From: Perca fluviatilis
Lineage: Eukaryota; Chordata; Actinopteri; Perciformes; Percidae
Length of the DNA: 64,000 bases
Reading direction: 5' to 3'
Assembly: GCF_010015445.1 (NCBI RefSeq)
Contig: NC_053116.1
Location: 29,474,285 to 29,538,284, forward strand
Part shown: positions 1-13,300 of the stretch, piece by piece
Layout: each line of letters opens with the position of its first letter
Numbering within the stretch: position 1 is the stretch's first letter
The notes under the pieces: generated by a model
What the model was told of the DNA's origin: nothing
Databases searched by the model: none
Seen by the model: only the letters and a program-made list of their open reading frames with translations
Translations under genes and position numbers: made by a program

Positions 1-1407
1 ATTGCATTGCATATGCAATCTTGCATAATAATCCCCCTGAATCCTTAAGTATGATTTTTTTAGCTTTTAATAATTGCAGTTTATTAAAACTTTTCTGAAG
101 TGTGACGTAGTGATGTCACCGTGGTCCATCATCTTAATAATGACTTTATTGAGTGCAATCTTATAATAGATCGAAATGATGGCCAAAACAATGAAAACAA
201 GACCTTTGCCTCATACTGGATAACCATATGATGGCAGACATTGATATATCTACACATTTTAAGACAAAGAAGAAACCTATATGGATACTTAACTTAACAT
301 CTGTCATATCTTATTCATTTGTTGCTCTGGACTTTTTCCCTTCATACATTTTCTTTTGGCAGGTTCATGGGACAACACAAGTTATTGATTTTGTAAAACA
401 TTTTATTTTGATTTGATTTGTGATGTTTGTTATTTAGTATTCAAAAATGTCCTGAGTTGTAATTATCACACCGGAAAAAGGACTAACGATAATTTGGAGT
501 GCAATCAAGATTTGATTAAGCTCAGCAGGAACCTCGTTACCAAGGCAACTCTTGCCATATTCCTGACGTGAACATGAGAAATCACTCAATATTTTTACGT
601 CAAAACCTCTGTGAGAAGATTTGTAATTGATATTATTATTATACATTTTCTTTTCTTTTTCAGGGTGAATGTTGGTGCATGCTACGTGTTGCTATCAGGG
701 AGGCGCAGAGGCGTGCATTGCTGTGTGCCAGAGTGAACTTTATGATTCTACCACTGGGGGGTGCTAAAGTCAGACATTTTAAAATTCTGAATAGCCGCTT
801 TAACTTGGGACTCCATGCCTTTAGGGAGAAATCATAGAAAAACTAAAGTTGAGTGAGCCATGAGCCACCTGCATCATTACAAGATGTTGATAATTACATT
901 TTGTCAAACCAGGCAATATGGGTGTGGTGGCTATGTGATGGTTTACTTATCCCAAGGACGTTTCAAACAGAAGGCTGCATGAAAGTTAACAAAGTCAATC
1001 TCAAACTTTTAAAAAGACATCAGCAGGGTTACATTGTGTTAATTGGTGTACAAACCGTTTTACAGGCTTTTCTTTTCATCCCCACATATTATTCTGGGTA
1101 GACACACGATTAATATTGCCATATCACAAAGTGTGGATCCGTGAATGAGATAGTGTGCTATCTCCTCAGTGGACAAGATCCTGTTAAATACAATACAAGG
1201 CGAAACAATAAGCTCTGATAAATGTTATTGTAGGAGCCTCACGCTGATGACAGTTTTGTACTTGTGCAAAAACTGTTAAGCTCGGTTAATGAAGAAGTGG
1301 TATCATTATCGGAGCCCGGCCTGCGTTGCAGCTAATCAGACAGAGATGGATTCGTGTTTGCTTAAAAAAAAGGTCAAGGGATGAGCTTATTTCCTGTGTG
1401 TCGCTGC
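1..1407. other. 3' flank of clcnk; no gene seen
   Basis: It should hold the clcnk 3' UTR on the minus strand. No clear minus-strand AATAAA lies within the first few hundred bases after the stop, so the end of the transcript is not fixed. No recognisable coding exon or transposon end was seen. Confidence 0.5.
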
Positions 1408-4400
1408 TTAGATTTCTTTGGTCAAGTCTTCCAATATTCTCTTCATCTGGAGGAGAAAATAGAGGAAGAAAAAGGGAGGGAGGGAAGAGACAGCTTTGAA
1501 TCCATGAGTAGCCATTTGCCTCCAACACCCTGCATATTGTTAACAAATCCATGCAGGGACATGGTCTTAATTTGCTAAGTGCATACACACGAGACATAGG
1601 CCCACAGAGTAACATAACAGAATCAAGCTGTATGTGTCATTAAGAAAATGTTGAGTATTATATTTTATATTATTTTGAGCAGTGGTGAATGTGAATACAC
1701 ATATTTCAAGCAAACACTCATTACCTGTGGCCATGTGATGACCCCGACCAGTCTTCCCCTGTCTGCGACAAGCAAGGTCTGAGCTCCAATCAGACTCAGG
1801 AAACTGTAGGCCTGTGAGGACGCAAAGGAAACTGGATTTGAAGTAACTGATTCCTAAAAATAATGCTCACCATTTTGAGAAATATGCTTATTCACTTTCT
1901 CTCTTGGACATGAAGATTGATACCAATCGCATCACCAGCAGTTACGGAGCAACATCCTATATCATTCATTTGGAGTCGTGTTTGTGTTGGCAAATGTCAG
2001 GCCAATATTCACCCTCATTTAGATCTGCTTTTGGTCTCTACCAACTCCTGAGGGAAATATCTAACTCAAGCTGCTAAATTTTCCACTGTGTTCACCATAG
2101 TCGCTATCTCTGAGTAGGTAGTGCTCAGTTGGTTTTTAGAGCTTTTTAAAAAAAGAAAATAATCCTATGAGAGCAGTGACAGTGAACCAAAACAGTAAAT
2201 TAGCTGTTAAGCTAAAAAATGAGCTAAAACTCATTAAAAAGCAGAGGGGAGCTGCAGAGTTGGTTGATCATTCTCTGTAGGTTCCTCATTATGAATGACC
2301 CCTTACATATTGTCATATTATATATTCCTATTTCCAGGGTGCGTATGTTTTTTGATCTTGCACAACAAAACAAAACATGCAAGAATTAAATCCCCCTTCC
2401 AATACCATGGATATAGTGCCACTCGCAACTAGCCATGCCAGAACACTTATTTATGAATTTTAATATTGAATGGAAAAAAAAAATCTCAAAATGAAATAGC
2501 ACAATGTGGTGTCAACATAAAACGCTGCGTGTTCAAGCCGGAGAGCGGCATTCACTTTGCGACGAAAACAAAATACTTTCACCCAGGAAACTCTCGTCCG
2601 TTCCTCGGCACAATCTTTTTCCTAAACTTAACTAGTCGTTTTGGTGCCTAAACTCAACTGTCATCGCTGCATAACGCTCACTTTTTCTCGCTAAACTCCG
2701 CTACCACAGCCCCTGAAAGGACCGTCATCTGGCGGTGCCTGTACCTGGCTCACAGTCATCTATTGTCGGCTAAACAACTCCCGCTGGTAGCCGGCCTCCT
2801 GGAGCTCTGTAGCAGCTAAATCCAACCAGCAACTTGTGCCCGGATTTTCTCGTTCTATGGCACTTTGTATTCACGTTACAGCGCATTACTTAGTTTAAAA
2901 TACTTATATTTTAGGTATATAATAGCCCACAGTCTATTGGTGAAGTAGCATTGATCACTTTGAGGAGGGGATACATTTTGTCCCCACCGGGGATAAAAAT
3001 AATTCAGCAGCGGCAGAAAAGGCAAAAGGCAAAAAGGCAGAAATCCCACGCATTACCCCCGGCAAATCGCACCCTGCCTATTCCCATCAAATAATGCCAC
3101 CTTATGGAGTGAGGATGTGGTTATCCTAGCTTAGCATAGAACTGTAAACATGGGAGAGCATATAGCTCGGCTCTATACAAATTAAAGCTCACTAATTAAT
3201 AGGCCTACATTGTATAGAAACTAACAAACAACAATTTGCGAGTTACATGCCAAAACCATTTTGTGACCAACAACAATTTATCTTATTTTCTGTATGTGTC
3301 CGGATAAATACACTTGACACAAAGTGTTAATTTCTCAGCTTTAGTGGTGCTGCTAAGTGTAGTTTTGAACTTTGGAGGGAACCAAGCTATCTCCCCTGCC
3401 AAGGGAACGCAGATGCATTAGCTGCTATAATAATAATAAAAATAATAATAATGCTATATAATCTGATACAGCCTCAAATGGTGACATTTATGTTTACGCT
3501 GTACATGGTCCCTTTTAAACAAATAAATAAAATGAAATTCCAGTCTTTATGCTAAGCTACAGTAAGAGAACTTCATCTAGCTCTATAAGAGGTTTTCCAA
3601 AACTATTCCTTTAAATTCATCTATACTATTTTCTCAAAGTCTCCCTACCTCCTGAACGGTGTTGTGAGGTGATAACAGGACAGAGGTTGGGTAAATGCAG
3701 CAGACCTCATCCAGATGTTTCTCCAGAGTCTGCACAGAACAGCACAAGAATATTCACCTTTGTATGCATATACTGTCAGATGCATGCTTGTCATGCAGTA
3801 GCATTAAGTAATATTTGAGAAGTTATGATTTACAGTTCTATTACTTGAAAACGTTCATACTTTCTCTTGTTTTGGACATTTCTACAATGTTTTTTTTTGT
3901 AAAACCATTCAAGCAGCTCTATTTGCTATCACTACATAGTGCTTTAAAATGGATGCCTGTCATAAAATGAGCTTTTACGTCGGCCAGCAGTCCTGTCTGC
4001 ACACCCTGCTCCCATCCTCTTTTCTGCAGCTGTTTTACATTCAGTCGATGCCAAATGGATTGTAAAGACATGCCCTGCCTTTTAAACAGCTTCAGACAGT
4101 TCCCTCCTCTACCTTCCTCTGAACCCTGCAGCTGTCTAACTACAGCCAGCCTTTTACCTCAGTCTTACAGTGACGCAGGAACATCAGCAGCTCTGATCGG
4201 AGAACAACGCCCAGTATAATCTGCGACTCTTCAACAGAAGAAAGGAGAGGAAATCAATTTTCTCTGCCACAGTCGGTGCGACAGTTTAGAGTGTGTGCAG
4301 CTCTCTAGTGGGCTGTGAGTCCTCTGTTGCAAACATAAACATTCATCAATGTGATTGCGGCTCGGCTGGCCAATTGACTATTTTCTCACAATTGTCAGTT

Positions 4401-7400
4401 CTTAATCGAGGAACTTTCGCATTGCTGAATTGCAGCTTTTGAAATGGTTACAATTTTCCATCATTACTCGCATCATTTTCAGGAACTCTATGTGGTGTCA
4501 TAACAATGGCTTAGTCCAGCATGTATCTGACATTTTCTTAAGATCCTGATGACTTTGTGCTGATATTCTATAACTTCAAAATTATAAAATATGACTTCCT
4601 TAGCAAGAAGACTGGGGTAAAAATCTTTGTCTGCGCACCATGTGAGTCCACCACAGGTATTTGTGTGTCAGTGCTGGTGTTGACAGCATGCTGCATCTCC
4701 ACTGGACCAGCTGCTTTCTTAAGCTGCACTGATAACGCTCCCAAAACCTGTCCGACTGGAGTGGAGGGAAGCCTGCAAAAGAGATCAAGCATGTCACACC
4801 TGGAACAAAAGCAGCTGTGGTTAAATTAAATAATACATTTCTATGGAGGTTAATACCTTTTTAAAACTATTCTGGCGTTGTAAAGATTTACAAAATCAAT
4901 GTCATTCTGGGTCGTTATGAGCTGCTTGCACAATGGACCTATAAGGTCGTTTTCTGGCAAAAATGCTCACAAGTCTCTGAGCTCGAGTCCAAGTCAAGTC
5001 AGAAGTCTCTGAGCTTGAGTCCAAGTCAAGTCAGAAGTCTCTGAGCTCAAGTCCAAGTCAAGTCTCAAGTCTCTCGTGGTTATAATGAGTGTTGTATCAC
5101 CTGCTGCGTTCCATCCAGGCTGCTCAGAACACTGCATAGCTATATACAAGGAATTTAAAGCATGTAATATGTTATTATGATTCATGTATCTATTATCATA
5201 AAGTATCAGCTTTGATTAGTTGTTTGGTGTATAATTAGTGTAAACAGGCTATTGCAATATGACAAAAAAGAAACAGTAATGCTTTACTTTCAAGTTAATA
5301 ACTGTATTTTTCCTTGTAACTTGAACATACAATACAGACCAAATATTGAGGTAGTCAGGGTATCAGGAAAATATTGCTAAAATTAATAACTAACCTATTT
5401 TTCACTTACAGAGCACAACCATGTAATGTGTACTGCATCTACAACTAATAGGCTCGTTCGAGATGAACTGCGCCTCGCCTGTAAAGTGGACGAGAGGAGG
5501 CGGCAGCAGCTGGGGGCGGTGACAAAAAGCTGCGGTCAAGTCGGACAGTTTCCAGCTGTTTCCAGCAGCCTTCAGGCTGAACGGGAAGTTACAGAAACAC
5601 TCACATCCTGTTAGGTCCGATCCAGTTTTAATAAATCAGACCCATATATCAGCTTGTACACAGTCTCAAGTTGATTTTATTAAGAAAGAGTAGTTGTTAA
5701 AATGCTCTACATGCGATCTGTTGCTGAAGGTAATAAACAACAGACTGTAGATGAGACTTCTAAATGTCACTATCAGCCACACAACATGTGTTCTGTACAG
5801 AATAAGCCTTTAAATCAGACAATTCAAAAACAATAAAAAAGTTTATATAAAGCATTTCTCAGCATGCCCTGGTTCTGCCTTGGTCTTGCAGTCGGTAAAA
5901 AGCATCTGCGCGCCTGCGTCTCAAACCTGCGGCTGCCTTGATCTTGTGAGGTTATCATTGTCCATGTGTGCATGACGTCAGAGCAAGTCGGGATCAAGTC
6001 GGACACAAATCTAATCGGCGATCGCCGGTGATCGATTCTGCGCAGACTTGGCTCATCTCGAACGGGCCTAATGTCAGCCTATAAACTACTGTAAGTCAAC
6101 ACAACCCCCAGACTCTCAAAGCCAGGGTAACTAAATAAAACTGTAGTCACTACAGTTTTATTTAGTTAACATTACCCTGTTGATCATATAAACTTTATAT
6201 GATGTGCGTAGGTATTCCACATATTGGGGAACGATGTGAGAGAGCCGTGTGGAGGCAATCCCAGCCTGCTGTTTTTTCAGTATATTTTAATTAGTGCACC
6301 TTTAATCAGTGCTTTCAATTAGTATTTACTCATAGCAGAATGCCTGGTGAGGAAAACTGACAATTCAAAATGACCTCCCTTTGATACCTAATCGGTGACA
6401 ACAGTAGATTATTAACAACTGGTATGTTGAGAGATAGTGGCGAATCATTTTGTTGCGGCCTACAGTAGGCTACAAAGACCACATCAATAAACAAAACTGT
6501 TGGAGAGAGTGTAACATATAAACTTTATATGATCAACAAGAAATCTCTAACCGGTTTGCAGCCGACGTCAATAATTAACGTGGTGGCAGCCAGCGGGACG
6601 TAAATGATTGCGTAACGCTAATTCCCCCCAAAAGTTTGGCAAACAAACAAACAAACAAACGCTCATTGATTTTTTCATAACATAAATCGAACAACAGTTG
6701 GAGTTAACCTCCGTAGGTCGTAGCTAAAGCAAGAAGCAAGCTAACATTAGATGGCCAATGCTGAGCTAAACATGTTTGCTACTTATCAGAATACGTTTTC
6801 AGGTGGCTGATTAAATCAGACGTGGTTGAGCCAGAATCCTTTATCTTGCTACCACATATGTAGCATTCAGCGATTCTTTTGTTTGGGCCTTGTTGTCTGA
6901 AGTGTTTAAAGCCAAAGCTTATGATGAATGGCACAGCAAATGCCTGTGCATGTCACATGTTTGTTCTCCTCTGTCATGTGTGGCCATGCGCAGCAGATAC
7001 GTTACGTATTACGTCTTACGTAGGTGGGTTATAGGTTACGCCGTAATGCAGGGATGGGAATAACATTCAGGTCATCATCACATTTCCTAAAAAATAAAGA
7101 TTGTTCACGAGTCCCGTATCTCGAGTCTGAGTCGAGTCTGAAGTCTTTTGAGGACAAGTCTCAAGTCAAGTCTAAAGTCACTGTGTGTGAGACTTTAGTG
7201 TGACTCAAGTCCGAGTCTGAAACTCGAGTCCCCATCTCTGTTTTCTGGATGAGGACAGTCTGGAAAAGTGTAGGTATGTTACATATTGGGGAACGGTATG
7301 AGAGAGCCGTGTGGAGGCAATCCCAGCCTTCTGTTTTTTCATTATTTTAAGTACAGCACCTTTAATTAGTGCTTTCAATTAGTATTATACACCAGTAGAT

Positions 7401-10303
7401 TATTAACAACTGATATGTTGAGAGATAGTGGCGGATCATTTCGTTGCGGCCTACAGTAGGCTACAAAGACCACATCAATAAACAAAACTGTTGGAGAGAG
7501 TGTAGAGTATTCGTACTTGCCCATTCACATTTTAATGGGAAAAGAATGTTCATCACAAGTGAATTTCCTGGCAGATGTAGGCTACTGTCTGGAAAAAAGT
7601 GGATTTCTCCCAGAGCATAATGAATTAAAGATGCTTTACTTTGAGAAGTATAATAAATAGTTTTCAATGCAGAAATATCCTCAATGGTATTTTTTCTGCA
7701 ATAATATAAATTGAGAATAGTAGATGTGTAGGTGGTTGATCAATACCAGTGACTCAGCCATTACTTAGCCTGCTTCTAAGCTGGTAAAAATCCATCCTTC
7801 CACCTGCCGCAATGCTTTGAGTGAGCATCAGATAGGACAAGACATTTCAGCCTAGAAGGTTAAACAGTCATTAGCTTGCTTTTTCTATTGTTACATTGAG
7901 TACATTACGTTCTCTCAAGGCACAGTTTTTGAGTTGTATAATAATGTTGGACAACTGGACATTAAAACAGATTGTTGGCACTAAAATAAAAGTCAGGGGA
8001 CTACCGGTATCTAAGTCTTTAGAATGTGTCCTTTGGAGACTGCATATAAGAAATTTGACATTTGTTGAAATGTTTCACTCTGGACCAGTGCAACATTGTC
8101 ATCCCGAGAGCAAACATCATGAACTCCAGATATCTATCAGATCTACCCAGGATTATTTTTGTCTTTTTGTGTGTGCTGATCTGACGTCCACATTTTGCTT
8201 TATGATGAATCATGCACAAGTTAAAGGATCTGATGGGATAACATTTCACTGGAATTGTACCTTGTACGATTTTGTGTAACAAATCAAAATAAAATTGATT
8301 GATTTTGTTTGAAAAGCTGACCACAGAGACAGCCATCCCAAAATGTGGTGTATTTCTTTATTCAGGCTGACACTTTGTTTTAACTTACCGGGGGTACACC
8401 TTCATCAGGGAGGGCAGATGTGGGAGCCTCTTGCTGATGGAGATTGCGTCATAGAAAGACTGGCGGTCCCCAGAGCGAGACACTGCATTGGCCAGCAGAG
8501 TGGCGAGGAGGATGGGTACAGCGTGGCTGAATTGGCCAGTTAACTCTATAGCCATTAGAGCTGGGGACAAGGTGTGTGTCACTGCCCCGCAGAAGGCTGC
8601 TGCACCTACAAGACACAAACCATATTAAGCTACTACTTAAGGTACCAATGATGTTGTAAACTACGGTTAGTACTTAGGTTATTTTGATCCCTTAATCAGT
8701 ATTTTAACATTGTATTACATTATAGTACGAGCCAGGCACCTCTAACATGATGCAGTTTGATCTATTACAGTTGATCAACATTACTCTGGTTGTCATTGGG
8801 AAACTCTGAACCCAAGTAAAATCTAATGCAACATTTTAGCAGATTTGGCCAAATTTAAGTTAAGATTATGTTGTTTTATAGGGTTTTTACATCCTGATAT
8901 GAAACACTGAATACTTGCAATTTTCTGGAATATGTTAATTGAAATGTACAATTGAAATGTGTTAATCAAATTTACAGATTTGTGTTATTGGCAGATTTGA
9001 TGTAAAAATAGAGTGGCTTACAAACATTTACAAAATGTACATTTCAAAACTCTATATGAAAGAGGGACATATACACAGCAGATATACAGGTCATGTCATC
9101 ACTATGTCAACAACAAAGTGCTATTGATGAATGTTTTCTACCTGCAAGTGCGTAGCCCCCAGGATTTACAGGATTTATAGAAGCCCACTGCTGGCCAGAA
9201 GTCAGTCCAGCTACTCCTTCTCCAAGCAACCGGCCCAAAGCTGCACCTGGAGAACAGAAATTTGCAGCGAGAAATTCCTCAACTTGTGCCATTCAAGTAT
9301 TCTGCAAAACAAGCACGTCCAAGGGCTTTCCCTTCTCTCACCATAGATAAACACTGGCATGACGTATCCAGCTGGCAGAGGCAGAGTGCAGGCGAGGACC
9401 AACATCCACATCTTAGAACCAACAACAGAGACAGACTGTCAAATCTCTCCTCGCCATCTGTACAGCCACAACAGCTCTACCAGCACTAGAAGATGAGTCA
9501 CTGTCAACCTGTGTGCACGGATATGTTTGCAGTGCTCTCCAATCAGTTTTGCACAAATAAACTGAATCATGGCCATTTACATCTCACAGCTGCGTGTGGT
9601 AATGGGGGGAAAACTGTGTGGATCCCACTGAGGTATAAGAAACAGTTCTCAATGCAGAAATGTCCACATATAATGCCATGTTTTTTCTGCAACAGTAAGA
9701 TAGGTTCCCTTCCATTTGGAGTAAAAATGAGAATAATAGATATATGGGTGGTTGATGGGGTTCTCGATCAATACCAGTAACTTGGCATTACTGGCCGGCT
9801 GCTGATATTTCTAGTTGCCCTCTGCAGTGTTGCTATGGGTGAACATCAGATATCAGAATACATTATAGCCTGAAAGGGCAAACAGCCTGTAGCTTGCTTA
9901 GTCTACTGTGAAAATGTCAATTACTGTATGTCAATCATGTGTCACTGTGACGTGACCGAAGGGAATAAGGTAGGGTGGCTGAGCTGGGTGCCTCGTTACG
10001 ATTTCCTTTAGTTATTAGTGTAGTTAGACAGAGACAAAAGACTCCTCAATTGGCTTTTCCATTGTGTGTACCTTCATGAGCAGAAAGACAACCAAAGAAA
10101 AGTAGAAAGGACTTCCTGGTGAACTCCACTCCAACAAAGGCTCGCTCCCCAGTTGAACAGAGGCATTGTGGGATTGAGAGCTCCACTGCCTGTTATCTAA
10201 TAAGGAGGTCAGGAGCTGCTTCATGGTGTACTGTGAAAGAGATTGCTGCTATTCAGATTACTGTGTGGACACAAGCAAAAACTAAAATGAAACAAAGCGT
10301 GAA

Positions 10304-10345
<42 letters not shown>

Positions 10346-13300
10346 CTTTCTTATTGTCAACAAATCAAATGAAAAGACATTATTATTCTCTCGAAACTTT
10401 TTGACTTCCTACAATGTGGTACTCAGCCCTAATCCCTAATCCTCTAATTATTCATTTTTGATTATGATTTGTATTGGTTTCTTTACATTAGTAATGTTTG
10501 TAAACATAGGTGTAAAACATTTTAATGATGATCAGCTGAGAAACACACATCTCCTATATACAGTATAGTTTGGCTTCAAGTCATTCATTATGTGTACATC
10601 CAAGTATAAGTTATGGACTGTGCTTCAAAATTTAGTTCATTCCTACCTGAGAAACCATATATTGACCAACAGAGTAAGGGAATGTCAGACATGCCAGGAA
10701 GAAGGCCACTGTGCCAGAGTATAGACCCTTCCTGCAGAGAGGTATTCACATAAACAGGCATTGCACTGTAGTTATAATGTTGCTTTCAATTTGGTCATTC
10801 CTTATGAAATTTAAGTTTAAGTTTTAATCGTCTGACTGCTATCTGTGACCTTATCAGAATAAACATTATTACTAGACCTGCTCTGGTCTTTTTCAGATGT
10901 GTGCTTTTTAAGGTTTATAGTGTTTTACACTACTTAGATCTGGAGTATAGATAAGATCACTCAGGATTTTTAAACCATCTCAATCATCATCATCATCATC
11001 ATCATCAATGTGGCTTGAAAGGCCCTGCGCAGTCATTTATCATCAAGTATCATACAATTATTTATATAGTAGCATAACATCAGTTTGGTGAAATGGATTC
11101 AGGGGGGTAAGGTAACAGGGTCTGATTTGTTCGTGTGTGATGTGAGTTAGCGTTAAGAAACAAACACCATGTTTCTGGAACATTGGCACATCAATTTCCT
11201 TGAATTGATACTCCACCCCAAATAATATCTCATGAGCCTGTCTTACGCAGCAGATGACTCATCACTGAATCACTGGCTTTCGCATTGTAAAGAGCTCTCA
11301 CTCTGTCGTTAGCATTTTGATGAAGATCGGGTTTGTTTTGGTGAATCGCAGGATCCACCGGTGGCAGAAGAGGTAGCAGCAGCACACAGCTCCACACAGC
11401 AGCCTGTTTCCAGACAGAAAGCAGACTCAGTCCACAGTGGGAGACAAGAGGCTTATTTAAACTCAGACTGCAATAGATTATCAGAAGTCAGACTTGGAGA
11501 AGTAGGAGGCCAGGAAATGATCGGTATGAGAAAAAAAAACTGGTCAAAGAACTGGTCAAAGACTTTTCATTGTGGCTTGTATACAAATATGGATACTAAA
11601 TATCAGTTTTATTTGTGAGACACAGACATTTAGACAGAGCTGTATAGTAACGAAGTAGAACTACTTCACTACTGTACTTAAGTACTAAAAGGCTGTATCT
11701 GTACTCTACTGGAGTATTATTTTTTTTTCTCCTACTTCCACTTTTATTTGAGTACATATTTTCGATGAGTTTAATACTTTTACTCAGATACATTTTTTAT
11801 GTGCTGCATCGTTACTCGTTACTGTTGCGAATGCCTCACACTACGGAGACTGTGTAGGTTATAGTGTGTGTAGGTGTAGTTACGGCTACGTTAGTTACGT
11901 ACGATAATTAAAAGATCCCCGAGATCGCGTTTTGTTTCTTTTCATTACGGCGATCGCCCATTCAGAAGTCAGAGACGATGTAAGTTTGTACTCTTTCTAT
12001 TTAGCCATTGTTGCAGCAGAGTAATCTATTCCTGAGTTGTTTCAGTCTGCAGTGAGTCCTGAATGTTAACCGTTTGACCCTGTGATGTGAAGCTGCTAGT
12101 TTATCTGTATTTTGCTAGCTTGCTAACTTTCCACTACATCACACATTTTATTTCAGTAATTGTTAATAAGTGATTAATAACCCACTGTTATATCAGATAA
12201 TAGTAGTTATTACAGCTGTGACATTAATGTACCTTTTGGGGTTTATTCAGAAACTTCATTCATATCCAGCAATATACAGCTTGTGACTGCCTTAATACCA
12301 AGTAAAAAGTTGAACTCCAACAATATGATATTCAAAATTTGACTGATTTCTTTAATAACTACATAACACAATACTTGTAGTTTTACTTTTAGTACTTGAG
12401 TAGTACATTTTAAAATAAAGTACTTGCAAGTACAAAAAATGTTGAATACTTTAGTACTTCCACTTAAGTTGGGTGCTTAAAGAGCACTTCAACTTCTACT
12501 CAAGTCACTTTTTTGATAGAGCACTTGTACTTTTACTCAAGTATGGGTCTCTAGTACTTTATACACCTCTGCATACAGAGGACTTGTTTAGCTATGCATA
12601 TACTGTCAAAAATAAACTCACCCCAGGAAAGCGAACGGCAGAATCTCCAGCGGGTAGAAAGGTAAAGCATTGGGGAAATTAGTTTTGAACAATGCCTGAG
12701 GAGTCTCTGTGAACAAAACAAATTGAAGTGATCGCTCCAATTTCTCCCACAGCCCTTCAAAATCTAATCTTCCCTCACTTGATTTGCAATAAATTTTATC
12801 GAAGTTCACTGTCTGTCAGCTTAAAGGTCCAATGTGTAATACATTTACTGTAATAAATCCAAAAATGACCCCAATGCGTCATCAGATATTAAGGAAACAT
12901 GCTTAGTTAAAATACTATCTTTTCTGACAACAATGCTAATTTTTATTTTTTATTTTAAATTTCCGTTCCGTGATGGAATGTCTGTTTGTGTTTTGGCCTG
13001 TGTGTTGTTATCAACTGCCCAGTTTGACAGTCAGGCCGGGTTGCCAGATATACCTGTAAAAACGTAAACCCAGCGAGCTACAGCTGTAAGCCATGAAAGC
13101 AGCAAACAAACGAACAGGATCAACGGAGATAAATTCTATCCGACATAAAAAAAAACAACATGTTTCTAACACTTCCGTGACCAGAGACGTAACAAACCCC
13201 GGGTAAATATTGGAGATGTATTTGATAGATGGAGACAGCTTAGAGCCCAAAGGGATGCAGAGTTGGCTAATTTCCTCCTGAATAGGAAAACATTAGCTTC

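Larger units (their letters stand above)
4958..7240. mobile_element. Putative 2.3-kb hAT-like element in a clcnk intron
   Basis: Flanked by an exact 8-bp direct repeat, TTTTCTGG at 4950-4957 and 7241-7248. Both end regions are built of AAGTC/GAGTC motifs (tandem 32-bp units at 4971-5066 on the left; a scrambled array at 7105-7235 on the right). The right end, reversed, begins CAGAGATGGGGACTCGAG, a typical hAT terminus; the left end is degenerate. No transposase is recognisable. It contains a further nested element at 6179-6537 and separates clcnk exons 8389-8605 and 4639-4772. Confidence 0.65.

Noticed and set aside
7896..8336. Overlapping frames of 127 and 105 codons on opposite strands
   Set aside because: Lies within a clcnk intron, both strands are open by chance, and no family resemblance is seen.
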